From NCBI GenBank assembly GCA_018065375.1, contig JAGHTJ010000101.1:1-6235 (forward strand): a DNA stretch of 6,235 nt. The letters are read 5' to 3'. How positions within the stretch are numbered: the first letter of the stretch is position 1; each line of letters begins with the position of its first letter. This DNA comes from Candidatus Equinaster intestinalis. GTDB taxonomy: Bacteria; Bacillota_A; Clostridia; Oscillospirales; Acutalibacteraceae. The notes under the pieces were generated by a model. It made no database searches. It saw only the letters and a list, made by a program, of their open reading frames with translations, and was not told the DNA's origin. Made by a program: the position numbers and the translations under genes. Of this stretch, positions 4,572 through 6,235 are shown in pieces.

Positions 4572-6235
4572 TTATAGCTTTTTTACTGCTTTACTTTGTA
4601 TTTTCTTTTTGTAAGTGCATCCGGTTGTTTTGTAATTTTCACAACCCCAAAACTCTCCATACGGACCCGTTTTATGCAAAAGGCGACCGCCGCAAACGGG
4701 GCATGTAAATTGCTCTTGTTTTAACTTTGCTTCGTAGCGCTCGTGTATCTCTTTTGCAAATAAGGATTCTTTTCCTTTTACAACAAGAATATATGCTTTG
4801 ATTTTTGCTCTCGTCATAGCCACATAGTAAAGTCTTCTTTCTTCTGCAAATGGGAAAGTTTCGCTGTTGTCGAGAAGAAGATCCAAAATCGGATCATCTT
4901 GGATTTTACTTGGAAAACCCATTTTTGAATTTTTGTTGTTGATTATGAACACATAGTCAGCCTGTAATCCTTTTGACTTATGCGCCGTCATAAAATTCAT
5001 TTTTAGATCCGGACGTGCTTTGTATATTACATCGATAAATCCCGAAACATTGTTATATTTGCAGTCGAACAGCCCGCTGTTTTCTAAAATTTTTACATCA
5101 AACGAATATCTACCTATAAAAAATACAGAAGCGTTTTTGGGCAAATCATTAATTCTATCTGCCATAAATTCAACTGCATATTTATCGTTATAGCCGTTGA
5201 TTTCACCTAAGGAAAACCGATTGTCCGAAGACTTGCCTTTAATGCTTTTCTTTATTTGTAATGGATTTTGTGTAATAAACGTGCCGCTGATTTCAATCAG
5301 TGATTTCGTAAATCGATATGTCGTTTCTATTTTGCTTATTGTGGCTTTGCCCCAATATTTTTCAAATTTCAATATATAACTGATATCACTGCCTGTAAAG
5401 CGGTAAATACTTTGCCAGTCATCGCCAACGCAAAACAAATCATAATCAAATGATTTTCTGAGTTCTGCAAGCAGTGAATATCTTGCTTTGGAGATGTCTT
5501 GATATTCGTCTACTATCACATAGGAATAATGATTTTTAACCTTGCCGATTCTGACATATTCTGCGGCAAGATTAATCATATCGTTGAAATCTATTTCTGA
5601 ATTTCTTTGTAATTCCGCATTGTATTCCTCAAAAATCGGCTGTAAGAGATTTATCAGCGCTTGCTGTTGAGGCGTTTCAACTATCGATTCAAAATAATCA
5701 ATCGTATACCCATTACTTTTCAAAAGATTGATAATTGTTTCAAATAATTCAATAAGCCCATCGAGAATGGAATCGTTTTCACGCGCAAGCGATAACCACA
5801 ATTCTTCCGGTGATTTCGGCTTGAAATTTACGCCAAGCGCTTTGAGATTTTTTGCCAGTTTATCAAGAAGCGTTCCATCCATTTTTTCATAAGCATAACA
5901 AGCGACCATTTTAGTGTCGTTTTCTTTGTGCAACTTAAATTTCCAATCCATTGATTCAATGTAGGTTTCTGTTGCGCTTTTGCCGTTTTTGCCCGTAAAA
6001 TAAGCTGGCACTTCGCGATTTTTATTTATACCGAAATATTCAATATATGTATCATAATCCGGCAAGTAAAAATCCGGATGATACTGCGCATATTCTTTTG
6101 TTCGCGTATCAAACTTGTACGGTGCTTCATACTGATATTTAATTCCGTTTTGATAAAAGAAATTGGCGATATCCATTTCGCCGTAACTTTTAACCCTTTC
6201 CCCGAGAAATGTTTCGGGTGGATTCAGTTTCAAAT
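4572..6235 (-). CDS. UvrD/helicase IV-like SF1 helicase, 5'-truncated
   Basis: The frame is open to the right edge. The TTG at 6233 is not credible as the start, because helicase motifs I and Ia (Walker A) are missing and must lie outside. In residues numbered from 6233, an N-terminal nuclease-like insertion comes first: S17-Y-G-E19, H52-P-D54-F, I64-E65-Y-F-G, then W97-K-F-K and L-H-K-E-N. This layout matches helicase IV (HelD of E. coli) relatives. SF1 motifs then follow in order: Walker B V241-D-E-Y-Q-D, motif III G270-D-D-W-Q-S-I-Y-R-F-T-G, motif IV T304-T-Y-R-F, motif V T416-A-H-K-S-K-G-L, and motif VI Y469-Y-V-A-M-T-R-A-K. A C4 zinc ribbon of topoisomerase type (C511, C514, C531, C539) closes the protein. 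It should be a 3'-5' DNA translocase acting in repair or recombination. The gene is convergent to the operon, uses AT-richer codons and ends just inside the shared terminator. The helicase family is certain; the exact role is not. Confidence 0.93.
   Translation of the reverse strand, partial: LKLNPPETFLGERVKSYGEMDIANFFYQNGIKYQYEAPYKFDTRTKEYAQYHPDFYLPDYDTYIEYFGINKNREVPAYFTGKNGKSATETYIESMDWKFKLHKENDTKMVACYAYEKMDGTLLDKLAKNLKALGVNFKPKSPEELWLSLARENDSILDGLIELFETIINLLKSNGYTIDYFESIVETPQQQALINLLQPIFEEYNAELQRNSEIDFNDMINLAAEYVRIGKVKNHYSYVIVDEYQDISKARYSLLAELRKSFDYDLFCVGDDWQSIYRFTGSDISYILKFEKYWGKATISKIETTYRFTKSLIEISGTFITQNPLQIKKSIKGKSSDNRFSLGEINGYNDKYAVEFMADRINDLPKNASVFFIGRYSFDVKILENSGLFDCKYNNVSGFIDVIYKARPDLKMNFMTAHKSKGLQADYVFIINNKNSKMGFPSKIQDDPILDLLLDNSETFPFAEERRLYYVAMTRAKIKAYILVVKGKESLFAKEIHERYEAKLKQEQFTCPVCGGRLLHKTGPYGEFWGCENYKTTGCTYKKKIQSKAVKKL
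4617..4703 (-). other. C4 zinc ribbon at the helicase C-terminus
   Basis: The four cysteines are arranged C-P-V-C, then 16 residues, G-C, then 7 residues, C, with G-P-Y-G-E-F-W-G between the pairs. This is the pattern of topoisomerase I-type DNA-binding C4 zinc fingers. It probably contacts single-stranded DNA. Confidence 0.85.
5880..6197 (-). other. nuclease-like insertion in the helicase
   Basis: Residues about 13-118 of the visible protein lie before Walker B, where helicase IV relatives carry a restriction-endonuclease-like insertion. Acidic residues E19, D54 and E65 are placed as in a PD-(D/E)xK core. The residue two after E65 is Phe rather than Lys, so the catalytic Lys is either displaced (the K-F-K or H-K-E-N segments are candidates) or lost. 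Whether the domain cuts DNA cannot be decided from the sequence. Confidence 0.6.

Noticed and set aside
5197..5379. 60-residue plus-strand frame inside the helicase
   Set aside because: It is opposite the region between helicase motifs III and V, has no Shine-Dalgarno and only looks hydrophobic because of AT-rich antisense sequence.
4572..6233. TTG at 6233 as the true start of the helicase
   Set aside because: No ribosome site can be seen, helicase motifs I and Ia would be missing, and the frame is open to the edge. The gene is cut by the window.

Overview
The window reads as chromosomal DNA of an anaerobic Firmicute, most likely a gut-type Clostridia (Oscillospiraceae/Ruminococcaceae-like). 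The clues are strong AGGAGA ribosome binding sites, tightly packed genes, a D-Ala-D-Ala ligase with the NTIPGS..FYLW C-terminal signature I associate with clostridial Ddl proteins, and a manganese-type CDF transporter with a long C-terminal extension. The taxonomic call is inference from protein style, not from a marker gene.

Layout. Four genes run left to right without a gap longer than 12 bases: the 3' part of an alpha/beta hydrolase (1-569), a membrane-anchored MurF-like Mur ligase (582-2162), a D-alanine--D-alanine ligase (2174-3355) and a cation diffusion facilitator (3355-4533). The first two junctions carry the same TAGGAGA string, in which the stop codon runs into the next gene's Shine-Dalgarno. 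The third junction is a one-base TAATG overlap. This looks like one translationally coupled operon whose promoter lies left of the window. A bidirectional hairpin terminator (about 4545-4569) separates it from a convergent gene on the minus strand (4572 to beyond 6235). That gene encodes the C-terminal 553 residues of a UvrD/helicase IV-like SF1 helicase with a nuclease-like insertion and a C-terminal zinc ribbon. It is visibly more AT-rich than the operon.

How the genes fit together. Ddl makes D-Ala-D-Ala (or a related D-dipeptide), and MurF-type ligases attach such a dipeptide to the peptidoglycan stem peptide. Here the MurF homologue lacks the usual N-terminal UDP-MurNAc-binding domain and carries about five transmembrane helices instead. 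It may therefore work on a membrane or lipid-linked acceptor. The hydrolase at the head of the operon has a complete Ser-Asp-His triad and could be an editing or processing enzyme of the same pathway, but its substrate is unknown. The CDF protein probably exports Mn2+ or a similar divalent ion; its tie to Ddl is by position only. The hydrolase / TM-MurF / Ddl trio is the best candidate here for a poorly described system. No RNA genes, CRISPR arrays, insertion sequences or integration sites were seen, and no gene-free stretch exceeds about 40 bases.
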